Positions 12,225-21,808 of a DNA stretch of 64,000 nucleotides are shown piece by piece. The notes beneath the pieces were generated by a model. The model had not been told where the DNA came from and did not search any database. It saw only the letters and a list, made by a program, of their open reading frames with translations. The position numbers and the translations under genes are program-made. The number at the start of each line of letters is the position of its first letter. The first letter of the stretch is position 1. The DNA is from Hydractinia symbiolongicarpus (lineage: Eukaryota > Cnidaria > Hydrozoa > Anthoathecata > Hydractiniidae): positions 5,582,001-5,646,000 of the forward strand of contig NC_079877.1 of assembly GCF_029227915.1 (NCBI RefSeq). The letters are read 5' to 3'.

Positions 12225-12655
12225 GATTTCCCGTAAATCCCGGACTCGGCCCGTATAGTCAAAAGTATACAAAGAAAGTACCCAGGGAGTAAACTCATTT
12301 CGCAAACGATTTTTTAAATTATTATTTCACCACTAAAGCCCATAAGACTTTTAATTTTTAAAAATGTTTTCATTTTTGATAAGACGCTGAATAAAAGAAG
12401 CTTAATCGCCGGCAAACGAAAACCCGCGATTTCCCGTAAATCCCGGACTCGGCCCGTATAGTCAAAAGTATACAAGGAAAGTACCCAGTGAGTAAACTCA
12501 TTTCGCGAACGAATTTTTAAATTATTTTTTCACCACTAAAACGCATGAGACTTGTAGTTTTCAGAAATGTTTTCATTTTTGATGAGACGCTTAATGAAAG
12601 TGGTTTAATCGCCGGCAAACTAAAACCCGCGATTTCCCGTAAATCCCGGGCTTGG

Positions 12656-12669
12656 CCCGTATAGTCGAA
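12656..12669 (-). other. CENP-B-box-like word, one base short
   Basis: On the minus strand this reads TTCGACTATACGGG. The core needed by mammalian CENP-B is TTCG, four bases, A, two bases, CGGG. Here the first spacer has three bases instead of four; the rest fits. The word is present in every monomer with GGCCCGTATAGTCGAATG, a large subset including class F and the monomers that precede class C. Most other monomers have GTCAAAAG and lack the TTCG half. A binding role is not supported by sequence alone and chance resemblance is likely. Confidence 0.3.
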
Positions 12670-12732
12670 TGTATACAAAGAAAGTACCCTGTGAGTAAAC
12701 TCATTTCCAAAACGATTTTTTAAATTATCTTT

Positions 12733-12935
12733 TCACCACTAAAACGCTTGAGACTTGTAGTTTTCAAAAATGTTTTCATTTTTGTTGAGACGCTAAATAA
12801 AAGAAGTTTAATCGCCGGCAAACGAAAACCCGCCATTTCCCGTAAACCCCGGACTCGGCCCGCATACTCAAAAGTATACAAAAAAAGTACCCAGGGTGTA
12901 TACTCATTTCCCGAACGATTTTTTAAATTATTATT
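12733..12935 (+). repeat. Reference monomer, class C (203 bp)
   Basis: Class C carries AACGCTTGAGAC instead of AACGCATGAGAC, GACGCTAAATAAAAG, CCCGCCATTTCCCGTAAACC, and usually GGCCCGCATAG. It begins after a preceding AATTATCTTTTCACC tract. The monomer before it normally carries the GGGCTTGGCCCG and TCGAATGTATAC marks. In this copy the usual TTTTTGATGAG reads TTTTTGTTGAG. That change is shared with the duplicate 2434 bp downstream, which helps prove the 12-mer duplication. Confidence 0.8.
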
Positions 12936-13138
12936 TCACCACTAAAGCCCATGAGACTTGTAGTATTTAAAAATATTTTCATTTTTGATGAGACGCTGAA
13001 TAAAAGAAGTTTAATCGCCTGCAAACGAAAACCCGCGACTTCCCGTAAATCCCGGACTCGACCCGTATAGTCAAAAGTATACAAAGAAAGTACCCAGGGA
13101 GTAAACTCATTTCCCGAACGATTTTTTAAATTATTTTT
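12936..13138 (+). repeat. Reference monomer, class D (203 bp)
   Basis: Class D is marked by AAAGCCCATGAG, GTAGTATTTAAAAATATTTTC, CGCGACTTCCCG and GGACTCGACCCG. Two changes in the left arm of the dyad weaken it and create a separate 10-bp perfect palindrome, AAAATATTTT. A subclass near 13.8, 35.3, 36.1, 38.9, 40.0, 40.8, 43.6, 45.2, 46.5 and 47.3 kb has AAGAATAATCGCC instead of AAGTTTAATCGCC and often follows ACACAGGGTG. Class D is confined to parts of the array (about 12.9-16.3, 25.5, 32.6, 34.4-47.3 and 54.3-58.0 kb). Confidence 0.8.
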
Positions 13139-13341
13139 TCACCACTAAAACGCATGAGACTTGTAGTTTTTAGAAATGTTTTCATTTTTGATGAGACGCT
13201 TAATGAAAGTGGTTTAATCGCCGGCAAACGAAAACCCGCGATTTCCCGTAAATCCCGGACTCGGCCCGTATAGTCAAAAGTATACAAGGAAAGTACCCAG
13301 TGAGTAAACTCATTTCCCGAACGAATTTTTAAATTATTTTT
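13139..13341 (+). repeat. Reference monomer, class B (203 bp)
   Basis: Class B is marked by GACGCTTAATGAAAGTGG in place of GACGCTGAATAAAAGAAG, by CAAGGAAAGTACCCAGTGAG, and by an AACGAATTTTT end. The left arm of the dyad usually reads CAGAAATG. Class B copies often occur in runs of two and are frequently followed by class C. They are common in 12-17, 22-25, 29-35, 37-39, 42-47, 49-50, 53-58 and 61-64 kb. Confidence 0.8.
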
Positions 13342-14659
13342 TCACCACTAAAACGCATGAGACTTGTAGTTTTCAGAAATGTTTTCATTTTTGATGAGAC
13401 GCTTAATGAAAGTGGTTTAATCGCCGGCAAACGAAAACCAGCGATTTCCCGTAAATCCCGGGCTTGGCCCGTATAGTCGAATGTATACAAAGAAAGTACC
13501 CTGTGAGTAAACTCATTTCCAAAACGATTTTTTAAATTATCTTTTCACCACTAAAACGCTTGAGACTTGTAGTTTTCAAAAATGTTTTCATTTTTGATGA
13601 GACGCTAAATAAAAGAAGTTTAATCGCCCGCAAACGAAAACCCGCCATTTCCCGTAAACACCGGACTCGGCCCGCATAGTCAAAAGTATACAAAGAAAGT
13701 ACACAGGGTGTAAACTCATTTCCCGAACGATCTTTTAAATTATTATTTCACCACTAAAGCCCATGAGACTTGTAGTATTTAAAAATATTTTCATTTTTGA
13801 TGAGACGCTGAATAAAAGAAGAATAATCGCCGGCAAACGAAAACCCGCGACTTCCCGTAAATCCCGGACTCGACCCGTATAGTCAAAAGTATACAAAGAA
13901 AGTACCCAGGGAGTAAACTCATTTCCCGAACGCTTTTTTAAATTATTTTTTCACCACTAAAACGCATGAGACTTGTAGTTTTCAGAAATGTTTTCATTTT
14001 TGATGAGACGCTGAATAAAAGAAGTTTAATCGCCGGCAAACGAAAACCTGCGATTTCCCGTAAATTCCGGACTCGGCCAGTATAGTCAAAAGTATACAAA
14101 GAAAGTACCCGGGGTGTAAACTCATTTCCCGAACGATTTTTTAAATTATTATTTCACCACTAAAGCCCATGAGACTTGTAGTTTTTAAAAATGTTTTCAT
14201 TTTTGATGAGTCGCTTAATAAAAGAGGTTTAATCGCTGCAAACGAAAACCCGCGATTTCCCGTAAATCCCGGGCTTGGCCCGTATAGTCGAATGTATACA
14301 AAGAAAGTACCCTGTGAGTAAACTCATTTCCCTAACGATTTTTTAAATTATTTTTTCACCACTAAAACGCATGAGACTTGTAGTTTTCAAAAATGTTTTC
14401 ATTTTTGATGAGACGCTGAATAAAAGAAGTTTAATCGCCGGCAAACGAACACCTGCGATTTCCCGTAAATTCCGGACTCGGCCCGTATAGTCAAAAGTAT
14501 ACAAAGAAAGTACCCGGGGTGTAAACTCATTTCCCGAACGATTTTTTAAATTATTATTTCACCACTAAAGCCGATGAGACTTGTAGTTTTTAAAAATGTT
14601 TTCATTTTTGATGAGTCGCTTAATAAAAGAGGTTTAATCGCTGCAAACGAAAACCCGCG

Positions 14660-17094
14660 ACTTCCCGTAAATCCCGGACTCGGCCCGTATAGTCAAAAGT
14701 ATACAAAGAAAGTACCCAGGGAGTAAACTCATTTCGCAAACGATTTTTTAAATTATTATTTCACCACTAAAGCCCATAAGACTTTTAATTTTTAAAAATG
14801 TTTTCATTTTTGATAAGACGCTGAATAAAAGAAGCTTAATCGCCGGCAAACGAAAACCCGCGATTTCCCGTAAATCCCGGACTCGGCCCGTATAGTCAAA
14901 AGTATACAAGGAAAGTACCCAGTGAGTAAACTCATTTCGCGAACGAATTTTTAAATTATTTTTTCACCACTAAAACGCATGAGACTTGTAGTTTTCAGAA
15001 ATGTTTTCATTTTTGATGAGACGCTTAATGAAAGTGGTTTAATCGCCGGCAAACTAAAACCCGCGATTTCCCGTAAATCCCGGGCTTGGCCCGTATAGTC
15101 GAATGTATACAAAGAAAGTACCCTGTGAGTAAACTCATTTCCAAAACGATTTTTTAAATTATCTTTTCACCACTAAAACGCTTGAGACTTGTAGTTTTCA
15201 AAAATGTTTTCATTTTTGTTGAGACGCTAAATAAAAGAAGTTTAATCGCCGGCAAACGAAAACCCGCCATTTCCCGTAAACCCCGGACTCGGCCCGCATA
15301 CTCAAAAGTATACAAAAAAAGTACCCAGGGTGTATACTCATTTCCCGAACGATTTTTTAAATTATTATTTCACCACTAAAGCCCATGAGACTTGTAGTAT
15401 TTAAAAATATTTTCATTTTTGATGAGACGCTGAATAAAAGAAGTTTAATCGCCGGCAAACGAAAACCCGCGACTTCCCGTAAATCCCGGACTCGACCCGT
15501 ATAGTCAAAAGTATACAAAGAAAGTACCCAGGGAGTAAACTCATTTCCCGAACGATTTTTTAAATTATTTTTTCACCACTAAAACGCATGAGACTTGTAG
15601 TTTTTAGAAATGTTTTCATTTTTGATGAGACGCTTAATGAAAGTGGTTTAATCGCCGGCAAACGAAAACCCGCGATTTCCCGTAAATCCCGGACTCGGCC
15701 CGTATAGTCAAAAGTATACAAGGAAAGTACCCAGTGAGTAAACTCATTTCCCGAACGAATTTTTAAATTATTTTTTCACCACTAAAACGCATGAGACTTG
15801 TAGTTTTCAGAAATGTTTTCATTTTTGATGAGACGCTTGATGAAAGTGGTTTAATCGCCGGCAAACGAAAACCAGCGATTTCCCGTAAATCCCGGGCTTG
15901 GCCCGTATAGTCGAATGTATACAAAGAAAGTACCCTGTGAGTAAACTCATTTCCAAAACGATTTTTTAAATTATCTTTTCACCACTAAAACGCTTGAGAC
16001 TTGTAGTTTTCAAAAATGTTTTCATTTTTGATGAGACGCTAAATAAAAGAAGTTTAATCGCCCGCAAACGAAAACCCGCCATTTCCCGTAAACACCGGAC
16101 TCGGCCCGCATAGTCAAAAGTATACAAAGAAAGTACACAGGGTGTAAACTCATTTCCCGAACGATCTTTTAAATTATTATTTCACCACTAAAGCCCATGA
16201 GACTTGTAGTATTTAAAAATATTTTCATTTTTGATGAGACGCTGAATAAAAGAAGAATAATCGCCGGCAAACGAAAACCCGCGACTTCCCGTAAATCCCG
16301 GATTCGACCCGTATAGTCAAAAGTATACAAAGAAAGTACCCAGGGAGTAAACTCATTTCCCGAACGCTTTTTTAAATTATTTTTTCACCACTAAAACGCA
16401 TGAGACTTGTAGTTTTCAGAAATGTTTTCATTTTTGATGAGACGCTGAATAAAAGAAGTTTAATCGCCGGCAAACGAAAACCTGCGATTTCCCGTAAATT
16501 CCGGACTCGGCCCGTATAGTCAAAAGTATACAAAGAAAGTACCCGGGGTGTAAACTCATTTCCCGAACGATTTTTTAAATTATTATTTCACCACTAAAGC
16601 CCATGAGACTTGTAGTTTTTAAAAATGTTTTCATTTTTGATGAGTCGCTTAATAAAAGAGGTTTAATCGCTGCAAACGAAAACCCGCGATTTCCCGTAAA
16701 TCCCGGGCTTGGCCCGTATAGTCGAATGTATACAAAGAAAGTACCCTGTGAGTAAACTCATTTCCCTAACGATTTTTTAAATTATTTTTTCACCACTAAA
16801 ACGCATGAGACTTGTAGTTTTCAAAAATGTTTTCATTTTTGATGAGACGCTGAATAAAAGAAGTTTAATCGCCGGCAAACGAACACCTGCGATTTCCCGT
16901 AAATTCCGGACTCGGCCCGTATAGTCAAAAGTATACAAAGAAAGTACCCGGGGTGTAAACTCATTTCCCGAACGATTTTTTAAATTATTATTTCACCACT
17001 AAAGCCGATGAGACTTGTAGTTTTTAAAAATGTTTTCATTTTTGATGAGTCGCTTAATAAAAGAGGTTTAATCGCTGCAAACGAAAACCCGCGA
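14660..17094 (+). repeat. 12-mer higher-order unit (2434 bp), copy 2
   Basis: This is the second, directly adjacent copy. It can be followed from the GGACTCGG form near 14,675 to about 17,094, where the sequence goes on as GGGCTTGG and departs from the unit. Copy-specific changes include GCTTGATGAAAG near 15,836 and GGATTCGACC near 16,302. A unit whose copies are this alike implies recent duplication or active homogenisation. Confidence 0.9.
16588..16789 (+). repeat. Reference monomer, class F (202 bp)
   Basis: Class F has GAGTCGCTTAATAAAAGAGG, the CGCTGCAAACG 1-nt deletion, GGGCTTGGCCCG, TCGAATGTATAC and ACCCTGTGAG. It alternates with a 203-bp partner (here 16,790-16,992) to give a 405-bp dimer. 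It is found in 14.2-21.4 kb and 25.9-28.4 kb. Near relatives with GACGCTTGATAAAAGAGG occur in 35.7-47.7 kb. Confidence 0.8.
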
Positions 17095-17397
17095 CTTCCC
17101 GTAAATCCCGGGCTTGGCCCGTATAGTCGAACGTATACAAAGAAAGTACCCTGTGAGTAAACTCATTTCCCTAACGATTTTTTAAATTATTTTTTCACCA
17201 CTAAAACGCATAAGACTTGTAGTTTTCAAAAATGTTTTCATTTTTGATGAGACGCTGAATAAAAGAAGTTTAATCGCCGGCAAACGAACACCTGCGATTT
17301 CCCGTAAATTCCGGACTCGGCCGGTATAGTCAAAAGTATACAAAGAAAGTACCCGGGGTGTAAACTCATTTCCCGAACGATTTTTTAAATTATTATT

Positions 17398-17598
17398 TCA
17401 CCACTAAAGCCCATGAGACTTGTAGTTTTTAAAAATGTTTTCATTTTTGATGAGACGCTTAATAAAAGAGGTTTAATCGCTGCAAACGAAGTCCCGCGAT
17501 TTCCCGTAAATCCCTGGCTTGGCCGTATAGTCGAATGTATACAAAGAAAGTACCCAGGAAGTAAACTCATTTCCCGAACGATTTTTTAAATTATTTTT
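17398..17598 (+). repeat. Reference monomer, class E (201 bp)
   Basis: Class E is 2 nt shorter than the usual unit. One base is lost where CGCCGGCAAACG reads CGCTGCAAACG, and one where GGCCCG reads GGCCG. It also has GACGCTTAATAAAAGAGG, CGAAGTCCCGCG, CCCTGGCTTGGCCG and CCCAGGAAG. Copies occur near 17.4, 19.2, 21.4, 23.7, 26.7, 28.5, 30.8, 36.8, 41.5, 48.0, 51.3 (variant), 51.7 and 59.6 kb. Their spacing (1823, 2228, 2230, 3040, 1823, 2230 bp and so on) is a multiple of the monomer, so class E is a good landmark for higher-order units. Confidence 0.85.
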
Positions 17599-18004
17599 TC
17601 ACCACTAAAACGCATGAGACTTGTAGTTTTCAGAAATGTTTTCATTTTTGATGAGACGCTGAATAAAAGAAGTTTAATCGCCGACAAACGAAAACCTGCG
17701 ATTTTCCGTAAATCCCGGACTCGGCCGGTATAGTCAAAAGTATACAAAGAGAGTACCCAGGGTGTAAACTCATTTCCCGAACGATTTTTTAAATTATTTT
17801 TTCACCACTAAAACGCACGAGACTTGTAGTTTTCAAAAATGTTTTCATTTTTGATGAGACGCTGAATAAAAGAAGTTTAATCGCCGGCAAACGAAAACCT
17901 GCGATTTTCCGTAAATCCCGGACTCGGCCCGTATAGTCAAAAGTATACAAAGAGAGTACCCAGGGTGTAAACGCACTTCCCAAACGATTTTTTAAATTAT
18001 TTTT

Positions 18005-18207
18005 TCACCACTAAAACGCACGAGACTTGTAGTTTTCAAGAATGTTTTCATTTTTGATGAGACACTGAATAAAAGAAGTTTAATCGCCTGCAAACGAAAA
18101 CCTGCGATTTCCCGTAAATCCCGGACTCGGCCCGTATAGTCAAAAATATACAAAGAGAGTACCCAGGGTGTAAACTCACTTCCCGAACGATTTTTAAAAT
18201 TATTTTT
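18005..18207 (+). repeat. Reference monomer, class G (203 bp)
   Basis: Class G has AACGCACGAGAC, CAAGAATG in the dyad and CGCCTGCAAACG. In 18-33 kb it also has TCAAAAATATACAAAGAGAG, where other classes have TCAAAAGTATAC. It is usually followed by a monomer with TTTTTAAAATTATT. In the left domain (1.2, 5.7, 6.9, 7.7, 8.1, 8.9 and 12.0 kb) the AAAAGTATAC form is kept, so the AAAATATAC change looks like a later regional variant. Confidence 0.75.
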
Positions 18208-20188
18208 TCACCACTAAAACGCATGAGACTTGTAGTTTTCAAAAATGTTTTCATTTTTGATGAGACGCTGAATAAAAGAAGTTTAATCGCCGGCAAACGA
18301 AAACCTGCGATTTCCCGTAAATTCCGGACTCGGCCCGTATAGTCAAAAGTATACAAAGAAAGTACCCGGGGTGTAAACTCATTTCCCGAACGATTTTTTA
18401 AATTATTATTTCACCACTAAAGCCCATGAGACTTGTAGTTTTTAAAAATGTTTTCATTTTTGATGAGTCGCTTAATAAAAGAGGTTTAATCGCTGCAAAC
18501 GAAAACCCGCGATTTCCCGTAAATCCCGGGCTTGGCCCGTATAGTCGAATGTATACAAAGAAAGTACCCTGTGAGTAAACTCATTTCCCTAACGATTTTT
18601 TAAATTATTTTTTCACCACTAAAACGCATGAGACTTGTAGTTTTCAAAAATGTTTTCATTTTTGATGAGACGCCGAATAAAAGAAGTTTAATCGCCGGCA
18701 AACGAACACCTGCGATTTCCCGTAAATTCCGGACTCGGCCCGTATAGTCAAAAGTATACAAAGAAAGAACTCAGGAAGTAAACTCATTTCCCGAACGATT
18801 TTTTAAATTATTATTTCACCACTAAAGCCGATGAGACTTGTAGTTTTTAAAAATGTTTTCATTTTTGATGAGTCGCTTAATAAAAGAGGTTTAATCGCTG
18901 CAAACGAAAACCCGCGACTTCCCGTAAATCCCGGGCTTGGCCCGTATAGTCGAACGTATACAAAGAAAGTACCCTGTGAGTAAACTCATTTCCCTAACGA
19001 TTTTTTAAATTATTTTTTCACCACTAAAACGCATGAGACTTGTAGTTTTCAAAAATGTTTTCATTTTTGATGAGACGCTGAATAAAAGAAGTTTAATCGC
19101 CGGCAAACGAACACCTGCGATTTCCCGTAAATTCCGGACTCGGCCGGTATAGTCAAAAGTATACAAAGAAAGTACCCGGGGTGTAAACTCATTTCCCGAA
19201 CGATTTTTTAAATTATTATTTCACCACTAAAGCCCATGAGACTTGTAGTTTTTAAAAATGTTTTCATTTTTGATGAGACGCTTAATAAAAGAGGTTTAAT
19301 CGCTGCAAACGAAGTCCCGCGATTTCCCGTAAATCCCTGGCTTGGCCGTATAGTCGAATGTATACAAAGAAAGTACCCAGGAAGTAAACTCATTTCCCGA
19401 ACGATTTTTTAAATTATTTTTTCACCACTAAAACGCATGAGACTTGTAGTTTTCAGAAATGTTTTCATTTTTGATGAGACGCTGAATAAAAGAAGTTTAA
19501 TCGCCGACAAACGAAAACCTGCGATTTTCCGTAAATCCCGGACTCGGCCGGTATAGTCAAAAGTATACAAAGAGAGTACCCAGGGTGTAAACTCATTTCC
19601 CGAACGATTTTTTAAATTATTTTTTCACCACTAAAACGCACGAGACTTGTAGTTTTCAAAAATGTTTTCATTTTTGATGAGACGCTGAATAAAAGAAGTT
19701 TAATCGCCGGCAAACGAAAACCTGCGATTTTCCGTAAATCCCGGACTCGGCCCGTATAGTCAAAAGTATACAAAGAGAGTACCCAGGGTGTAAACGCACT
19801 TCCCGAACGATTTTTTAAATTATTTTTTCACCACTAAAACGCACGAGACTTGTAGTTTTCAAGAATGTTTTCATTTTTGATGAGACACTGAATAAAAGAA
19901 GTTTAATCGCCTGCAAACGAAAACCTGCGATTTCCCGTAAATCCCGGACTCGGCCCGTATAGTCAAAAATATACAAAGAGAGTACCCAGGGTGTAAACTC
20001 ACTTCCCGAACGATTTTTAAAATTATTTTTTCACCACTAAAACGCATGAGACTTGTAGTTTTCAAAAATGTTTTCATTTTTGATGAGACGCTGAATAAAA
20101 GAAGTTTAATCGCCGGCAAACGAAAACCTGCGATTTCCCGTAAATTCCGGACTCGGCCCGTATAGTCAAAAGTATACAAAGAAAGTAC

Positions 20189-21808
20189 CCGGGGTGTAAA
20201 CTCATTTCCCGAACGATTTTTTAAATTATTATTTCACCACTAAAGCCCATGAGACTTGTAGTTTTTAAAAATGTTTTCATTTTTGATGAGTCGCTTAATA
20301 AAAGAGGTTTAATCGCTGCAAACGAAAACCCGCGATTTCCCGTAAATCCCGGGCTTGGCCCGTATAGTCGAATGTATACAAAGAAAGTACCCTGTGAGTA
20401 AACTCATTTCCCTAACGATTTTTTAAATTATTTTTTCACCACTAAAACGCATGAGACTTGTAGTTTTCAAAAATGTTTTCATTTTTGATGAGACGCCGAA
20501 TAAAAGAAGTTTAATCGCCGGCAAACGAACACCTGCGATTTCCCGTAAATTCCGGACTCGGCCCGTATAGTCAAAAGTATACAAAGAAAGTACCCGGGGT
20601 GTAAACTCATTTCCCGAACGATTTTTTAAATTATTATTTCACCACTAAAGCCCATGAGACTTGTAGTTTTTAAAAATGTTTTCATTTTTGATGAGTCGCT
20701 TAATAAAAGAGGTTTAATCGCTGCAAACGAAAACCCGCGACTTCCCGTAAATCCCGGGCTTGGCCCGTATAGTCGAATGTATACAAAGAAAGTACCCTGT
20801 GAGTAAACTCATTTCCCTAACGATTTTTTAAATTATTTTTTCACCACTAAAACGCATGAGACTTGTAGTTTTCAAAAATGTTTTCATTTTTGATGAGACG
20901 CCGAATAAAAGAAGTTTAATCGCCGGCAAACGAACACCTGCGATTTCCCGTAAATTCCGGACTCGGCCCGTATAGTCAAAAGTATACAAAGAAAGTACCC
21001 GGGGTGTAAACTCATTTCCCGAACGATTTTTTAAATTATTATTTCACCACTAAAGCCCATGAGACTTGTAGTTTTTAAAAATGTTTTCATTTTTGATGAG
21101 TCGCTTAATAAAAGAGGTTTAATCGCTGCAAACGAAAACCCGCGACTTCCCGTAAATCCCGGGCTTGGCCCGTATAGTCGAATGTATACAAAGAAAGTAC
21201 CCTGTGAGTAAACTCATTTCCCTAACGATTTTTTAAATTATTTTTTCACCACTAAAACGCATGAGACATGTAGTTTTCAAAAATGTTTTCATTTTTGATG
21301 AGACGCTGAATAAAAGAAGTTTAATCGCCGGCAAACGAACACCTGCGATTTCCCGTAAATTCCGGACTCGGCCCGTATAGTCAAAAGTATACAAAGAAAG
21401 TACCCGGGGTGTAAACTCATTTCCCGAACGATTTTTTAAATTATTATTTCACCACTAAAGCCCATGAGACTTGTAGTTTTTAAAAATGTTTTCATTTTTG
21501 ATGAGACGCTTAATAAAAGAGGTTTAATCGCTGCAAACGAAGTCCCGCGATTTCCCGTAAATCCCTGGCTTGGCCGTATAGTCGAATGTATACAAAGAAA
21601 GTACCCAGGAAGTAAACTCATTTCCCGAACGATTTTTTAAATTATTTTTTCACCACTAAAACGCATGAGACTTGTAGTTTTCAAAAATGTTTTCATTTTT
21701 GATGAGACGCTGAATAAAAGAAGTTTAATCGCCGGCAAACGAAAACCTGCGATTTTCTGTAAATCCCGGACTCGGCCCGTATAGTCAAAAGTATACAAAG
21801 AGAGTACC
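20189..21808 (+). repeat. 405-bp dimer ladder (F + partner), about four copies
   Basis: The word CCGGGGTGTAAAC recurs at 20,189, 20,594, 20,999 and 21,404, exactly 405 bp each time. The first three steps each hold a 202-bp class F monomer and a 203-bp partner (GACGCCGAATAAAAG or GACGCTGAATAAAAG; CGAACACCTGCG). In the fourth the F position is taken by class E. The same dimer occurs at 14,109, 14,514, 16,543, 16,948, 17,353 and 18,366. Confidence 0.85.

Larger units (their letters stand above)
12225..14659 (+). repeat. 12-mer higher-order unit (2434 bp), copy 1
   Basis: This block of 12 monomers, including H-like, B, C, D and F types, is repeated at once in the next 2434 bp. Diagnostic shared marks are ATTTCGCAAACG (12,298 and 14,732), TTTTTGTTGAG, CCCGCATACTC (near 12,861 and 15,295), GTGTATACTC, ACACAGGGTG and AACGCTTTTTT. 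Differences seen by eye: GCCTGC near 13,018 against GCCGGC, GGCCAG near 14,076 against GGCCCG, and two or three others. Confidence 0.9.
16430..20076 (+). repeat. 9-mer (1823-bp) tandem duplication
   Basis: About 16,430-18,253 is repeated at about 18,253-20,076. The class E monomers at 17,385 and 19,208, and the CCGGGG marks at 16,543 and 18,366, are exactly 1823 bp apart. The unit contains two F dimers, one E monomer and a run of A/G monomers. One dimer of the second copy has GAAAGAACTCAGGAAG near 18,763 where other dimers have GAAAGTACCCGGGGTG. Confidence 0.85.

Noticed and set aside
12656-12669. A canonical CENP-B box
   Set aside because: The spacer between TTCG and the central A is one base short, and I found no copy with correct spacing in the monomers I inspected. 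It is reported only as a near match.
12748-12945. Plus-strand 65-codon frame, identical at 15,182-15,379
   Set aside because: The two are the same class C monomer in the two copies of the 12-mer. The identity reflects DNA duplication, not protein conservation. Related frames at 44,982, 45,185 and 61,520 have the same cause.
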